NCBI RefSeq assembly: GCF_001625215.2
Contig: NC_030384.2
Coordinates: forward strand, 42,876,390 to 42,940,389
Direction: 5' to 3'
Length of the DNA: 64,000 nucleotides
DNA from: Daucus carota subsp. sativus
Taxonomy: Eukaryota > Streptophyta > Magnoliopsida > Apiales > Apiaceae
This document shows positions 45,322-59,119 of the stretch, piece after piece. The notes under the pieces were generated by a model. That model was not told the DNA's origin. It worked only from the letters and a program-made list of their open reading frames with translations, and did no database searches. How positions within the stretch are numbered: the stretch's first letter is position 1; each line of letters starts with the position of its first letter. The position numbers and the translations under genes were made by a program.

Positions 45322-46814
45322 GGGTTTAGGCCCCAAATAACCAAATTTGAGGTGGAAATGCCCCAAATATCAAAATACCCGAAAATTGACCCTCACTGAC
45401 CAATAGAGACGCGGCTTAAAAGATGTAAGACGCTACATCGTGTAGCGTTTAGGTAATTTGATTTTTATAAAATCAGGAAGACGCTACTTGATATCACGTT
45501 CAACCTGAATTCATTTGCTGCTTTATATTTGATGGGCCTTTGTAATGGGCTTCTTTTATCTGCCAAAACGTTATACACAATAGCGTTTAATGCATGTTTT
45601 ATTGTTTTGGGGTTTTTGTTAAGATCAAACGCCACCTCATGTGACGTTTCTCTTTTATTATAAATTAAAACGTTAATTCCCTTGGCGTTTGTTTTGTTTT
45701 TTTGTTCTCAAATATTAATTTTTTTAAAATCAGTCCTAAACTCTAACCGTCAGTCATATTAATTTAAAATATAAATTAATTATTCTAAAAACCCAAACAT
45801 AAACCCTAAATGTTAACGACTGTTAATTTATTTTTTAAACTGGTTTCTCGGCTTTAGAGCCTTCGGCCCTGCAGCCTCGCATTAATTAGGGTTTAGGCTC
45901 GAGGGAGTAGGGCCTACCGGCCCTACACCCTCAATCCTAAACCCTAACCGTCGGCCAATTTAATATACAGTACGAATAAATCATTCTGCAACCCAAACCT
46001 AAACCCTAAATGTTAACGGTTGTAAATTTATTTATTCCGCCGGCGTCTCGGCTTCAGGGCCTTCGGCCCTTCAGCCTCGCTTAATTAGGGTTTAGGCTCG
46101 AGGGAGTAGGGCCTACCGGCCCTACACCCTCAATCCTAAACCCTAACCGTCGGCCAATTTAATATACAGTACGAATTAATCATTCTGCAACCCAAACCTA
46201 AACCCTAAATGTTAACGGTTGTAAATTTATTTATTCCGCCGGCGTCTCGGCTTCAGGGCCTTCGGCCCTTCAGCCTCGCTTAATTAGGGTTTAGGCTCGA
46301 GGGAGTAGGGCCTACCGGCCCTACACCCTCAATCCTAAACCCTAACCGTCGGCCAATTTAATATACAGTACGAATTAATCATTCTGCAACCCACCCTAAA
46401 TGTTAACGGTTGTAAATTTATTTATTTCGCCGGTTTCTCGGCTTTAGAGCCTTCGGCCCTGCAGCCTCGCATTAATTAGGGTTTAGGCTCGCGGGAGTAG
46501 GATCTACCGGCCCTACACTCTCAATCATAAACCCTAACTGTCAGTCAATTTAATATAAACCCTAAATGTTAACGACTATAAATTTGTTGTTAATTTTATT
46601 TATAAATAAACATATAATAAAAAGTTTATAAACACTACTTCAAGTAGCGTCTTCTCTTTTGTTAAAAGTAGAAGACGCTACACGAAGTAGCGTGTTTTTA
46701 TTATATAAAAACGCTACTTCCTGCACGTCTCTTATGGTCATTCACGGCCATTTTATCAAATTGAGGTAATCTGGGCCTTACTTTTCATATTTTGGTTATT
46801 ACGGACCATCTTTC
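45322..46814. mobile_element. MULE-like element carrying a satellite array, 1.5 kb
   Basis: The 9-mer ATGAAATAC flanks both sides (45313-45321; 46815-46823). The ends are diverged inverted repeats of roughly 100 bp, sharing AATAACCAAA exactly 15 nt in from each border, and GAGACG at the inner limit. Between them lie, from left to right, five small palindromes, a ~199-bp tandem array, and three more palindromes. No transposase or gene is present. Confidence 0.75.
45731..46600. repeat. Tandem array, four ~199-bp units
   Basis: Anchoring on GCTTYAGRGCCTTCGGCCCT, units begin at 45851, 46051, 46250 and 46441 (periods 200, 199, 191), plus a partial unit before. The middle two are almost identical; the outer two share variants (TTTAGAGC, GCAGCCTCGCATTAATTAGG) that the inner ones lack. 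Each unit holds the hairpin GTAGGGCC-TACC-GGCCCTAC, the hairpin GGGCC-TTC-GGCCC, and two CCTAAACCCTAA-like telomere-type motifs. Confidence 0.9.
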
Positions 46815-46823
46815 ATGAAATAC

Positions 46824-48391
46824 ACCCTTTCTCCTAATTTATATTAACTAGAATGAACAAGGAAAAAAATGATAAAATATAAATATACCATAAAAGTCCA
46901 CGTAGAGAAAATGTATGTATACTTTTAGATCGGAAGTCGCTGATATTTGAAAATTTATGTTGATTTTTCGATGAAGACTCGTCGATGAATCAGATTTTGA
47001 TAATTAAATAATCATGCTGAAGGGCTTGATAGCTGGATTGTAACCTCACATATGACTTCACTCTTCAACTTTATATTATATTAATGCGTTGTAATAAAGT
47101 AAACACACACACACATATATATATATTACAAACATGGGTGTGTAATATTAAATTTTAGGAGGATAGCAGTATCATATTTATGCAAATGATTATGTAACCA
47201 CGAGTTACTATCTTTTATCAGGATAATGACTTTTATATGTACAAATTATTGTAACATTCTTTTGCATTGAATTGTTATAGAACATCGCTATGTATTTATT
47301 ATATTTCGATAATACATACATGTTCTGTTTCAGATTGTCTATGTATACTAATCACTCGTGATGTGTTAAAATAATGATTAAGAATTAAAAAAGTAAACAC
47401 GATTTGATGCATATTGAAGTTCTTTATAATATTACTCATTATAAACACGAGTATATAAATGATTCATATTACAAAAATATCTACAATAAATTTCTCTCTA
47501 CTTTTTTTGTTGCCCTCAGACTCAAATTCATTAATTTATTCAAAATTCTTAGATTAAACCTCTCGATCTGATGCATATTAGAATGGTGCCATTATTGAAA
47601 GTCGCAGTTATTTGTACTATTATATTATATATAAAAAATTATAGAATTTTTCAAAATATTATCATAACATAATAGTATGAATCACAAGTTTCATACAATA
47701 TGTTTCGAGCGACCAAAAAATCTCTTTCAATTCAAATCGATTCATGATATTGCTAACAAAATTACAGTATCATAATCATAATTACACAATGAAGTTTCAA
47801 TATTTTCTACTTCCTTTGCAATATAAATAAAAGGGAAATGATACAATTCTTAAGAATTAGCGTGTCTATTATAATTATTATGCATTTCACTTTATTTTTA
47901 TCTTTAACAGTCTATTTCAGTTATTTCAAGCTAAACTAAGGTGTTACGAATATATTCTTCATTCCCATTTCTTTTTTATCCAAATGCGTAAATCCGAAAA
48001 ATATTTAAGGTAATAATTTTTGTTATAATAATTTTTTAAAAATCCAAGAAATAACAATAAAAATGCTAAATAATAAAATAATTCGGAGGCAGGGTAGTCA
48101 TCATCATCTTCCTCATTTACAATACATGGGCCTGGTCTCCAAAAAGTCATCATCCCCCACATCCTCTTCCTCTTCACTATCCAATACACATATACATACA
48201 CAGATACACACAGACTCCCCACTCTCTGAAAACCATTTTGTGGATCTCAATCACATAAATAACAAATCATACCCTGTTTGCCCACATGCATAATCGAATC
48301 TGGAACTTTCACAATCGAATACATCGCATATTCATCTCCAATTAAACACAAACACACAGATCTCAATCAATCACTCTCTCACTTATAATCG
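46824..48391. other. Gene-free spacer and VARICOSE promoter
   Basis: AT-rich; a short (CA)n(TA)n microsatellite lies at 47102-47127. The last 250 bp before 48392 are C/A-rich with CTCT tracts, as expected of a plant 5' leader. Nothing else recognised. Confidence 0.4.
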
Positions 48392-51300
48392 ATGGCTTCT
48401 CCAGGAAACCCTAACCAACAGCCAAACATCCCTCCACCTCAATTAGATATGCACAAATTCTTTAACCCTAATTTACAAAACCCTAATTTAACTTCTCCGC
48501 CTTTTCCACTCCCAAACTCCTCTTATCCTCCACCTTCTTCAGCCTCTTATCCTCCACCCGCGGGGCCCTATCCTTATCCGCCGCCCCAAACGTCGCCGTT
48601 TCATCACCCTCAGCAACAGCAGTTCCACATCCCTCCTGCTAACTTGCACCACCAGAGATCCATACCGTTTCCGACGCCGCCGCTTCAGCCTCCGCCTAAT
48701 AACAACCCGAATCACGGCGCTAGGCTCATGGCGTTACTCAGCGGACCGCAATCGGAGATTCAGCAGCAGAGTTACATGCCTGTGATGGCGCCGCTTCAGC
48801 CTACGTCGTCGGGTGGTTCGGATATTTCTATGGCGCAGAATTTGCCTGGTTTACAGTCGGGGCAGATGGTGAGTAATGTTAGTAACACGGCTGCTGCGAT
48901 GGTGCAGTCAAGTCCGATGAGAATGCAGAGTAGTAAGTTGCCCAAAGGGAGGCATTTGATTGGTGATCACGCTGTTTATGATATTGATGTTAGGTTGATG
49001 GGGGAGGTGCAGCCTCAGCTCGAGGTTACTCCCATTACCAAGTATGGTTCGGATCCTGGACTTGTTGTGGGTAGGCAGATTGCTGTTAATAAGAGTTATA
49101 TTTGCTACGGGTTGAAATTGGGGGCTATTCGTGTGCTTAATATAAATACTGCATTGAGATCGTTGCTTAAAGGACTTGCGCAGGTTAGTTTGGTCTTACA
49201 TTTATGATGACTATAGTATAATAGATGGTGCATATGACTTTTAGAAGTAGTATTTTTTTTTTTTTTTGCGCACTTGAACAACTGTGTTTCTTTGATAGGG
49301 ATGACATTGCAACTCTGTGCACCTGTAAAGTAGCTATAGCTTATAGGCCAGTCGCTCCATTTTTTTATTTGCAGAATTCAAGTTAATAGGAAATTTTTAT
49401 CTTTTCTTTTATTGTTTTTGTAAAGTAGATTTGTGTCGAAATTTGTGGCGACATATATGTTAGGTTTCTGATTGATTTGCGGCTTGTTTAGGCCATTTTA
49501 CATCATATTTTTGCTCTGTGTTTTAGTTTTTGCTTCTTTTGTTTGCCATAAATATTGGTACTTCAATTTCGTAGTTTTGTAAAATTACTTAAATAGGTTG
49601 TAGTTTTGAATTTCAATGGTCTAATACTTTATTTTGTTGGAATGAATGTGCGCAATCCTTTATTTACAATGAGACTTGCGAAGGACGCAAGTAGGAAGGA
49701 GAATGGATCGTTTCTTTGCAAATTGGCGGTTTTTGGCTTTAGTTTGAATTTGGTATAGAAGTAAATGAAGGAATGAGTTTCGTATTAAAAAATTTATTAT
49801 GAAGTTTATTAGATACGCTTCAACCTAGCGGAGCACTATAGTCAAGTAATTTCTGCTAGCTTGAATTGCAGTGTTATAATTCTCGCTAGCTTGTACTTTG
49901 TCATTTAGCATTGAATGAAGTCTCTCTATCCTCACGAGGAATTGTTTTGCGCTAATAATATTTGAACTGAATAATAACATATTTTTTTGTTTGCTTTACT
50001 CAGAGGGTCACAGACATGGCTTTCTTTGCCGAAGATGTTCACCTGCTGGCTAGGTATGACTCTGACGTGTTCTTTCGAGTTCTTAATTATTGAGCTATGC
50101 TAACATTCTTCTCTGCAGTGCAAGTGTAGATGGACGTGTATATATATGGAAGATAACAGAAGGGCCAGGTGAGGAAGAGAAATCACAAATTACAGGAAAG
50201 ATAGTTATGGCTATTCAGATTGTTGGAGAAGGAGATTCTGTTCATCCCCGGGTTTGTTGGCACTGCCACAAACAGGTACACATTCTATTGGTCCGAAAAG
50301 GTTCATGTGATACTATGATTCACATGCTACAGTTTATTAGGGATGTACAAGCTGTACAATTTTTGCTCTACAATTTTTTTAACTCCTATTTCTTCTTGTC
50401 CATAGGAAGTTCTTGTAGTTGGTATTGGGAGAACTGTTCTGCGAATTGATACCACAAAGGTTGGAAAAGGTGAAGTTCTTTCAGCAGAAGAACCTTTAAA
50501 ATGCCCTGTTGACAAATTGATAGACGGGGTCCAATTTGTTGGTAATCATGATGGAGAAGTGACTGATCTGTCAATGTGCCAGTGGATGACTACACGATTG
50601 GTTTCAGCTTCTGTGGATGGCACGGTATGTTTTTTCCGGTCTCAACTACTTTTATGAGCAGTTATTTTTAATCAGTGCATTAGGTTTGAAAAGTAATTAT
50701 TTGAAAAGCCTCTCTTGGTTCCACTTTGGGTTTGGCAAAATCTTTGTTTTTTGTCTGTACTTGTTTATGTCTGTGGAAGGTATTTGTATGCATGTGCTAT
50801 ACCCAATACCTACTTGTACAGGGAAATTTTACATTTGTTTTGGTTTCTTAGGGGCTGGTAATGAAAGAAATAAATGACATTCTGAAGTTACCTATCAGGT
50901 GTTTGAAATACCTTTTTAGATGATCTGAGCATCACTGTCCAAGTAACGATCCTAGTTTTTTATGGTAACTGAACCCAGTCAATAAATCGGAGTGAATTGT
51001 CTTATTGGCAACTATTACTAAAATATCGTCTTTGTGCAACATGAGATATGGTTATATGATTCCATTTTTATGATTTCCATCATTAACTTGATTTCTGTGC
51101 ATTTTTAATAAATATTTTGTCTAAATGCATCTGCAGATAAAAGTTTGGGAAGACCGAAAGTCACACCCCATCGCTGTACTGAGACCGCATGATGGTCTGC
51201 CTGTTAATTCAGCTACATTTTTGACTTCCCCTCATCGCCCAGATCACATTATACTCATTACTGGGGTATGTATTGGCAATCATAATAGTTTTTTTTCTTT

Positions 51301-54300
51301 TTTTTTACATAGGGTAGAAGCCAATAAAATATTAATAGGTGTTTATGTATATTATTCTTTACTATCCATTTTATTTTCTCTTTTTCCGTACTGTGTAGAG
51401 TTAGAGTAGATCAATTTCCGGGTTATCTGTATTAAGTATTCTTCACCCTCTTACACATTAGTGGCTCTATTCATGAAAAATTTGTTCTTAGTTTGATGTC
51501 CACGAATTCTGATAACTTGATATATTCTTCCAACAAGAAGAAGGCTATTCCTATACAATTCCTGACATAAATCTACTTTATTAGGGCCCTTTGAATCGCG
51601 AAGTGAAAATATGGACCTCTACAAGTGAAGAAGGATGGCTGCTTCCTAGTGATGCTGATTCATGGCAGTGCACCCAGACTTTGGAGTTGCGGAGCTCTGC
51701 TGCACCCAGGGTCGAAGATGTGTTTTTTAATCAAGTAGTGGCTTTGTCGCAAGCAGGTCTTCTGTTATTGGCAAATGCCAAGAAAAATGCTATCTATGCA
51801 GTACACCTGGAATATGGTCCTCATCCAGCAGCAACCCGCATGGATTATATTGCAGAGTTTACTGTGACAATGCCAATTTTGAGCTTTACTGGGACGAGTG
51901 ATCTGTTGCCTCATGGTGACCAAATTGTGCAGGTTTATTGTGTCCAGACACAAGCCATCCAACAATATGCGCTGGACCTGTCTCAGTGCTTGCCACCCCC
52001 ACTAGAGAATATGCTGGATAGGTCAGATTCTAGTGTTTCACGTGATGTAACTAGTACTGTGGGATTGACGAATTTTGAGCCTAGTGGAAGTAAGCCTACA
52101 GAAACTTTTTTTGCTAGTCCACAAGCCAGACAGGCGGTACATGAAATTAGCTCCGAGACTGTGGCACCTGCAATAAGAAATCCCTTGACCTCCCCTTCTA
52201 CACAGGTAACCACTTCACAGGAAGCTGCTATGTTAGGTGCAGAGTCTGGACCTCTCCCTTTGCCGGGAGTGAATGGTGATAGTGATATTGCCTCTGTTTC
52301 ATCACCACCAATTCCTCTTAGTCCTAGGTTGTCGCGTAAGCTCTCTGGGTTCAGAAGTCCATCAAGCAACTTTGAGCCAGGTTCTCAGCTCAATGACTTC
52401 AGCGTAGATCAGAATATTAGTGAATACTCCGTTGACAGACAAATGGATACTGTTCATAGAAACTTTTCTGATTCCACCGTGGATGATCCCAAAAGGGAGG
52501 GGAAGAAAGTTCCACAAGAGGATAATTCGGCTGTTCTCAATCATCCTATCAAGTTCAAGCACCCTACTCATCTAGTAACCCCGTCTGAGATATTAAGGGC
52601 AACCTCATCTTCAGAAACAAATTATACAGAGCCCAAGGGTGAGGGAGAACCAAATATTCAGGATGCCGTTGTCAATAATGATGCACATAATGTCGAAGTT
52701 GAAGTTAAGGTTGTTGGTGAGACACATATTAGTCAAAATGAAGAACTTGCCTCTCCAGAAGAGCTCCATGGATTTGCCTCAGATAGGAGGGAGAAATCAT
52801 TTTATTCTCAAGCTGCTGATCTTGGTATTGAGATGGCAAGAGAGTCACACGCTCTGCCACTTGAGGCCTATATTATGGAAGAATCTAGACAAGTTGATGG
52901 GGCTAGAGAAACGGATGCAGTTGATCAACCTTCAAGCAACCAGGAAGAAGTTCAAGACTCTTTAAAAGATATCTCTGGAAAGTTTGGCGATTCATCTGTG
53001 CCTGCATCTGCTCCTTCACAGACAACAAAAGGAAAAAAGCAGAAAACAAAAAATGCTCAAGGATCGATCTCGAATTCTCCGCCTTCAAGTGCTTCTAATT
53101 CAACAGATATATATCATGAAGCAGCTGTCAGCTCGAGTTTGCCTTCTGTAGACGCTGCATTTTCTCAACTTCAGAACATGCAGGAGTCGATAAATCAGGT
53201 GCAGGCTCTATCTTTGCACATGCATGTTATTCCCTTGACACTTTTCACTGTTATTAACTGGTATAGATGCATGAACACACTGATGCAAGTGATGCAACTA
53301 TCAGTGATGAAGGTCTTGATTTTCGTTTATTTTTTGCTTCATAGAATTGGGTGGGTTTTTGATGGAATATATATTCTACATTATATATTACACTCGACTC
53401 AATATACCTGAATTTTTAGTTCTTAATTTATTTTTTCTGGGGTGTTCCTCTTGTTCTTTAGAATAAGTTGCTCCAGGTTATATATATTTCTGTGTTGTCG
53501 TGCTTGTTATGTTTCTGTAGTTGCTCCATAATTTATTTTGGGATTGCAGGGAACTGCTGAAGAAAAAATTATTACTTTGCGAAGGTTGTTTTGTTTTAAC
53601 ATTTATCAATATAATTATAGGGTCAAGTTTTATAGAGTAAATAAAAACATTGCAGTATCGGAGTACCAGTCATAATTTTTTAGTTCAATCATAAATAATA
53701 TCTTTGATTATCCAAATTTATATATAATTTATCATTTATAAGTAGTCTTAAACATAATTATCAATTAATTAATCATTAATATATTTCAACTTTAACAAGC
53801 ATTAAGATTATTGTTCTGCTTATGAGTTATATTGTAAAACATAGTGTCCTGCGATTTATAGAAGTAATTGTTCTACCTTTTGATTATAATATTTATGTTG
53901 TAGAACATAATATGCAGGTTATTGGATGTTTACAAATACTGTAGAACAAAAAAAATTAAAATTTAAAAGACTAGATTATATATTATCCAGTTTTGCACTC
54001 CAATATTTTTGTGTACTCCATAGAACTTGACCCTGTAATATTATATGTTTTATACTTCCGTTATAATTCATACTTTCTGAGCAGTTATCTTTCTATTAAC
54101 TAATTAAATTCATAGGATTTGAAACAATTAGTTATAAACAATGAATGAACCTTCTGGGTAAAGGCTTTAACCACATATAGATTTCTTTGCATTGGGTTTT
54201 ATTATTAGGTAAGCTTTATGTATAAACAAAATTAAATTACATGATCTATAAATGTTTATTCATCTGATCCTATGATCTCTTATGTGTGGATGTTACTGGA

Positions 54301-57300
54301 GAACAATTTGCTCCAATTTTATTCCTGTATTCTATTTGTCTTCTCGCATCTTGTATTTCAACCTATTGTATCTTGCAGCTTCTAAATATGCAAAAAGAAC
54401 TACAAAAGCAAATATCAGTGATGGTTGCTGTACCAGTTAACAAAGAAGGCAAGAGAGTAGAAGCTTCCCTCGGGAAGAATATGGAGAAATCTGTAAAGGC
54501 TAATTCAGATGCTCTGTGGGCCCGCTTTCAGGAAGAAAATGCAAAACAGGAGAAGTTATTGCGAGAACGGACACAGCAAATATTGAATTTGGTAACAAAC
54601 TCTTTGACGAAGGAATTACCAGTGGTGTTGGAGAAAATGGTGAAGAAGGAAATAGCTGCAGTTGGGCCAGCTGTATCCCGCACGTTGACTACCGCTATAG
54701 AGAAAACTGTATCGACGGCCATCACCGAGGCTTTCCAGGTATATTTGAGGACTTGGACTTTACAGATGATAACTTTACTTTCTTTATTGCTAAAATGATA
54801 ATAACTGCTTTCAATATTTTATACGGTGCAGAGAGGAGTAGGCGACAAAGCAGTGAACCAACTGGAGAAGTCTGTCAACTCTAGACTTGAAGCTACTGTT
54901 GCTAGACACATCCAAGCACAATTTCAGACTTCTGGCAAACAAATTCTTCAGGTTTGCGTAATTGATGCTCAAATACAGTAGGAACAGAAAGAGCTAAAAG
55001 TGTTTTGCTTTAAGTGGAATTTCAGTAATGCTTAGCATCAGCAGGCTAGCTAATCCGGCTAAAACATAAAGTCCTTGTTTCAGTTTCTTTCTTTACACAC
55101 TATGGGCCTGTTTGGGGTTGTGGTTGTCAACCACAACAGCAGCTTTTTATCAAACAGCGGGTATAAATGTGTTTGGTAAACTCTAGACCAGCTTTTTCTA
55201 ACCGTGCTTTTTATCCAAAAGCTGCTTTTACAGAAAGCTGGTGTATCCCTGCTTTTCACAAAAGCTGCTGTTGCGCCCAGCTATTAGAGTCCTGGCATCG
55301 AACCCCCACACACACAATTATTTTTCTAAAAATATACCCTAACTGTTACACTTCAACAAAGTATATATAAAACATTTTTTTATTATAATTTGGATTATTA
55401 GTAGGTGAATTTTTTGTAAAAAAATAAAAAGAAAAACTCAAAATAAATTATTAATATTATATATATTTGGTTGTTGTTTTAATGGATTTTAAGGTTATAC
55501 TTTTTGGTTTCATTAAATTTTTTGTTTAAAAAATTTAATTATATATTTTCGTAAAAATTAAATTTGGTGAGTGATATACATTAAACGGAGAATAAAATTA
55601 TATCTTCATATATATAATAAGTTTAGGTAGTATATCTTGGTAAATGGTACCTATTTATATATAATTTAAATAAATATGAAATATTAAAGAATTATTTTTT
55701 TATTATTTGATAAATGGTATGTATTTTATTATATGATAAGCGTTTAAAATTACGTAATACTAGAGAATTATTATCATTTATATTTAAAAATAAATATAAA
55801 TGACGTGTTACCGTTGAAAATATTTTACAAAAATTATATAGTTTTGTAAATAGAATACCATAGTTTTATATAAAAATTATAAATTTTAGTGGTTATTCTA
55901 CACACGTATAAAACATTCTATTATAATAAATTAACTATCTTAGCTCTTTTTCTTTCCTTATTTTCTTTTCAGTATTTGTCTATAAAATAATGAATAAAAT
56001 ATTATTTTATTTATAATTATAACTCTAAACAGCAGTTTAATAAAAAAATTACCAAACAGTTTGTTTTCAGCTTTTACTCAAACAGCACATTTGAAATCAA
56101 GTTTACCAAACAGTCCCAGCTTTTACAAACAGCACTTTTTTAAACAGCACTTTTACTCACAGCAACAGCAATTTTCAACAGCAATCCCAAACAGACCCTA
56201 TATCTTTTTATTCCGACACTACAAATTTTAATGATTTAATTTTGTATGCAGGAAGCATTGAAATCTAGCTTAGAAACTTCTGTGGTCCCTTCATTTGAGG
56301 TGTCGTGCAAGGCCATGTTTGAACAAGTTGATACTACATTTCAAAGGGGGATGGCTGAGCATACAAGTGCAGCTCAACACCAGTTTGAATCCACACATTC
56401 ACCCTTGGCTCTTGCTTTAAGGGTTAGCATTATACTCCTTGTCATCATATGTTCTTTTGACTGACTTTTCTGGTTTTTGATATTAATGTATCATTATGAA
56501 CCTGGATCCAAACAATTTATATGATGGATGTATTTTTTTATTAGTTTTTCAATGTCAACAGACTGATCTCTCCTACCAATTTTAACTTTGTACTGTAATT
56601 GGCAGGAGATTATCAACTCAGCATCGTCTGTGACCCAAACTCTTAGTACTGAACTGGTTGACGGTCAGAGAAAGTTGCTTGCTCTTGCCGTTGCAGGAGC
56701 TAGTTCCAATTCTGCAAATCCGTTGATTAGACAGCAGAGTAATGGAGCTATTGGCGGTCTTCGGGGCGAGGTTTGTGCAATTCGTATCATTACTGGTCTT
56801 ACAAAGTATCAAGAAACTGAACTTAGGTAAACTAAATTGTGTAACTAAAATAGTTCAATCATCCATTAGATTGAAGGGTCACTGGATCCTACAAGAGAAC
56901 TATTGAGATTGGTTTCTGAACAGAAGTATGAAGATGCTTTCACTATCGCTCTGCAAAGAAGTGATGTTTCCATTGTATCATGGCTATGCTCTCAGGTATG
57001 AATCTTTTTTGCAGCGCCCCATCCCCGGGCCTTTCAGAACTAGTGCATTTTTTATACTACCAGTGCTCATTGTGAATTGCTTCTCTTGTTATATTATATA
57101 GGCAGTGGTTACTCTAATATACCACTTTAAAAGCTTCAACCCTCAAACATGTAATTGTGAGGACAGTGGTCTGCAGAAAAAAAAAAAAAAAGAAAAGATT
57201 CTGGTGTTTGTGAGACCTTAATGAAAAAGTGAATGTACTATTAATATCTATCCCTTGTTTCAGGCTGCTTCTGTATGATGGTAGTATTAAATGCTGCTGT

Positions 57301-57984
57301 CCTTTCTAAAACCTTCTGCCAATAGTTATGCCAGTGCATATAGTGCTCCAGATGTAGTCAATAATCAGCTATGCAACAGCTGTGCTATAGGTTTTTGATA
57401 AGTTAAATTTCTCCCTTGTGTATGCTTATATAGAGAGTATAATATTGATGTTTTAACTTTTAAATTGAATGGAGTTTAACATCGGAATTAAGTTTTTTCA
57501 TGATCACCCTTTAGTATTTCTGTTCCATTGCCGATGCTTGCTTTATTTTGTTATTGTTAGTTTATGTCTTCACTCATGTTATGTGATATTTTTCGCTTAG
57601 CATTGAGTTGTCTGGAAAGTTATTAGTAGCCCGGGTCATAAATTTAGTGTTCCTTTTGTTTTCTTTTTTCAGGTTGATTTAAGTAACATTTTGTCAATGA
57701 AGACCCTTCCTTTGAGCCAAGGAGTATTACTCTCACTTCTGCAGCAGTTGGCTTGTGATATCAGCAAGGATACATCTCGAAAACTTGTTTGGATGAAAGA
57801 TGTAGCAATGGTGATAAATCCAGGTGATGTAATGATTGCACAACATGTAAAGCCAATATTTGAGCAAGTTTATCAGATCCTTAGCCATCAAATGAATCTT
57901 CCCACCACACCTCCCAACGAGCTTTCAAGTATGCGGCTCGTGATGCATATCATCAATTCATTGCTTGTGACATGTGGTAAATGA
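48392..57984 (+). CDS. VCS: VARICOSE-like mRNA decapping scaffold (EDC4 homologue)
   Basis: Twelve exons: 48392-49183, 50004-50053, 50119-50275, 50406-50624, 51137-51265, 51585-53198, 54379-54738, 54832-54951, 56252-56422, 56606-56770, 56870-56995, 57673-57984. All have GT/AG borders and the phases add up to 1404 residues, close to Arabidopsis VCS (1344, from memory). The N-terminus is Pro/Gln-rich ([13 protein letters not shown]). A WD40 region follows (about 195-600: [45 protein letters not shown]). Then comes a Ser-rich acidic linker in the long sixth exon, a coiled-coil stretch ([29 protein letters not shown]) and the conserved C-terminal EDC4 domain ([47 protein letters not shown]). Role: scaffold joining DCP1/DCP2 in cytoplasmic P-bodies. 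Introns 6 and 8 carry transposon insertions. Confidence 0.95.
53619..54034. mobile_element. MITE family B, copy 2, in VARICOSE intron 6
   Basis: The ends share AGGGTCAAGTT and continue with the ATAGAGTAAA/ATGGAGTACAC arms of the family B element at 14950-15366; the interior (GCAGGTTATTGGATGTTTAC) matches the inverted interior of that copy. 416 bp, non-coding, opposite orientation to copy 1. More diverged TIRs suggest an older insertion. Confidence 0.8.
55104..56198. mobile_element. TIR element, 1.1 kb, in VARICOSE intron 8
   Basis: Left GGGCCTGTTTGGGGTTG, right (reversed) GGGTCTGTTTGGGATTG; both sides bordered by TAT (55101-55103; 56199-56201). Subterminal regions are rich in CAGCAGCTTTT/AAACAGCACTTTT motifs; the core is AT-rich and non-coding. 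The terminus resembles a widespread plant MITE type, but I leave the superfamily open. Confidence 0.7.
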
Positions 57985-59109
57985 TCTTGACGGTTACTAT
58001 TCTTTATATTTTGTTATAATAAGAGTACAAAACTTTTGGTGAAATAGGAACCATTGTAAGAAGTTGTAGGGATTATACTTTTTGAGCAAGTTTTTCTTGG
58101 AATCTGTTTGTGGTTAAGAAAGCTGGAGACAGGCGGAAGGATATGTTGTCAAATATGTGAAGTAGTTCTTCCGAGTGTTCAAGGTTTTTTCATCTTTATT
58201 ATAAGATGTGTTGATAGAATACTTTTTTCCTTATGTTCTTTGACATTCTAAATTAATTTGACATTTCCGAGGTTTAATTAAGAGCTCTGTGTTGTCTGTG
58301 GTTGAAATTTTGTTAATGTTGCTGCTTTGCATGTAAAATATATTATTATAGTTGAATGGAATATTCAAAGAGCTAAGACCATCAGCGGAATGCGGATGCT
58401 CTTGGAAAATTCTAGGCTGGTCTTTGTATTTAGTCTATACTCTAGAATTTTAGACTAGACACGGAGCTTTCTGCAGCTGAATTCAGAAGTAAATTCAAAG
58501 AGGCAAGCTTACCGTATGACAATCAATCTTGGCCTTGGAATTGCCTTGTGGCGTTCGTAATATCAGGAAACTGGATTCATCAATTAATTGACTGCTCATA
58601 TCATGTTAAATCATAAATCAAGGATCTGGTTCATCAATTAATCGACCCAGACAGCGTATGGGAATCAGAATAAATGTATTGCTCAAGTCACCTTGTTAGT
58701 GCAAAAAAATTTAATTTTCTGTATTTGGATAATTTTTTAGATATTGATAATTTATCGGATTATAAGACTTATTTTTATTTGAAATTTTTTAATGTTTGTA
58801 GGTTTTGTAGGTCATGTAAATCAAATATTATCTTGTTTGAATTTGGACGAACTTAAAAGGTTTAATCTCGTTCTTCGTTCAAACCTTAAACTAGCATGGT
58901 AGGTCACGATATTAAACTTTTTTCATCAATAATTCGGCATGCTTAAACTAGATAAAAAGCTCGAAGAAACTCTAGCCGACAAAATTTCGAATACTGTGTA
59001 TTATCGTTTTGAAACATACCATCAATCTTAAATATTTATAATTTATGAATTGTGTGCGCGCTAACAATAACTTTTTAAGTAGGTGATGAATTTCTATTAG
59101 CGACGATCT
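57985..59109. other. Gene-free stretch downstream of VARICOSE
   Basis: It contains the VARICOSE 3' UTR, then AT-rich spacer. No coding frame or repeat recognised. Confidence 0.4.
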
Positions 59110-59119
59110 AATTAAATAA

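Noticed and set aside
45731-46600. CCCTAAA-type motifs as an internal telomere track
   Set aside because: Motifs are single or double and spaced by the ~199-bp unit, not in tandem, so this is not a telomere remnant.
53199-53411. Extension of the long VARICOSE frame past 53198
   Set aside because: A GT donor at 53199 and the restored EDC4 homology in the exon at 54379 show this is intron.
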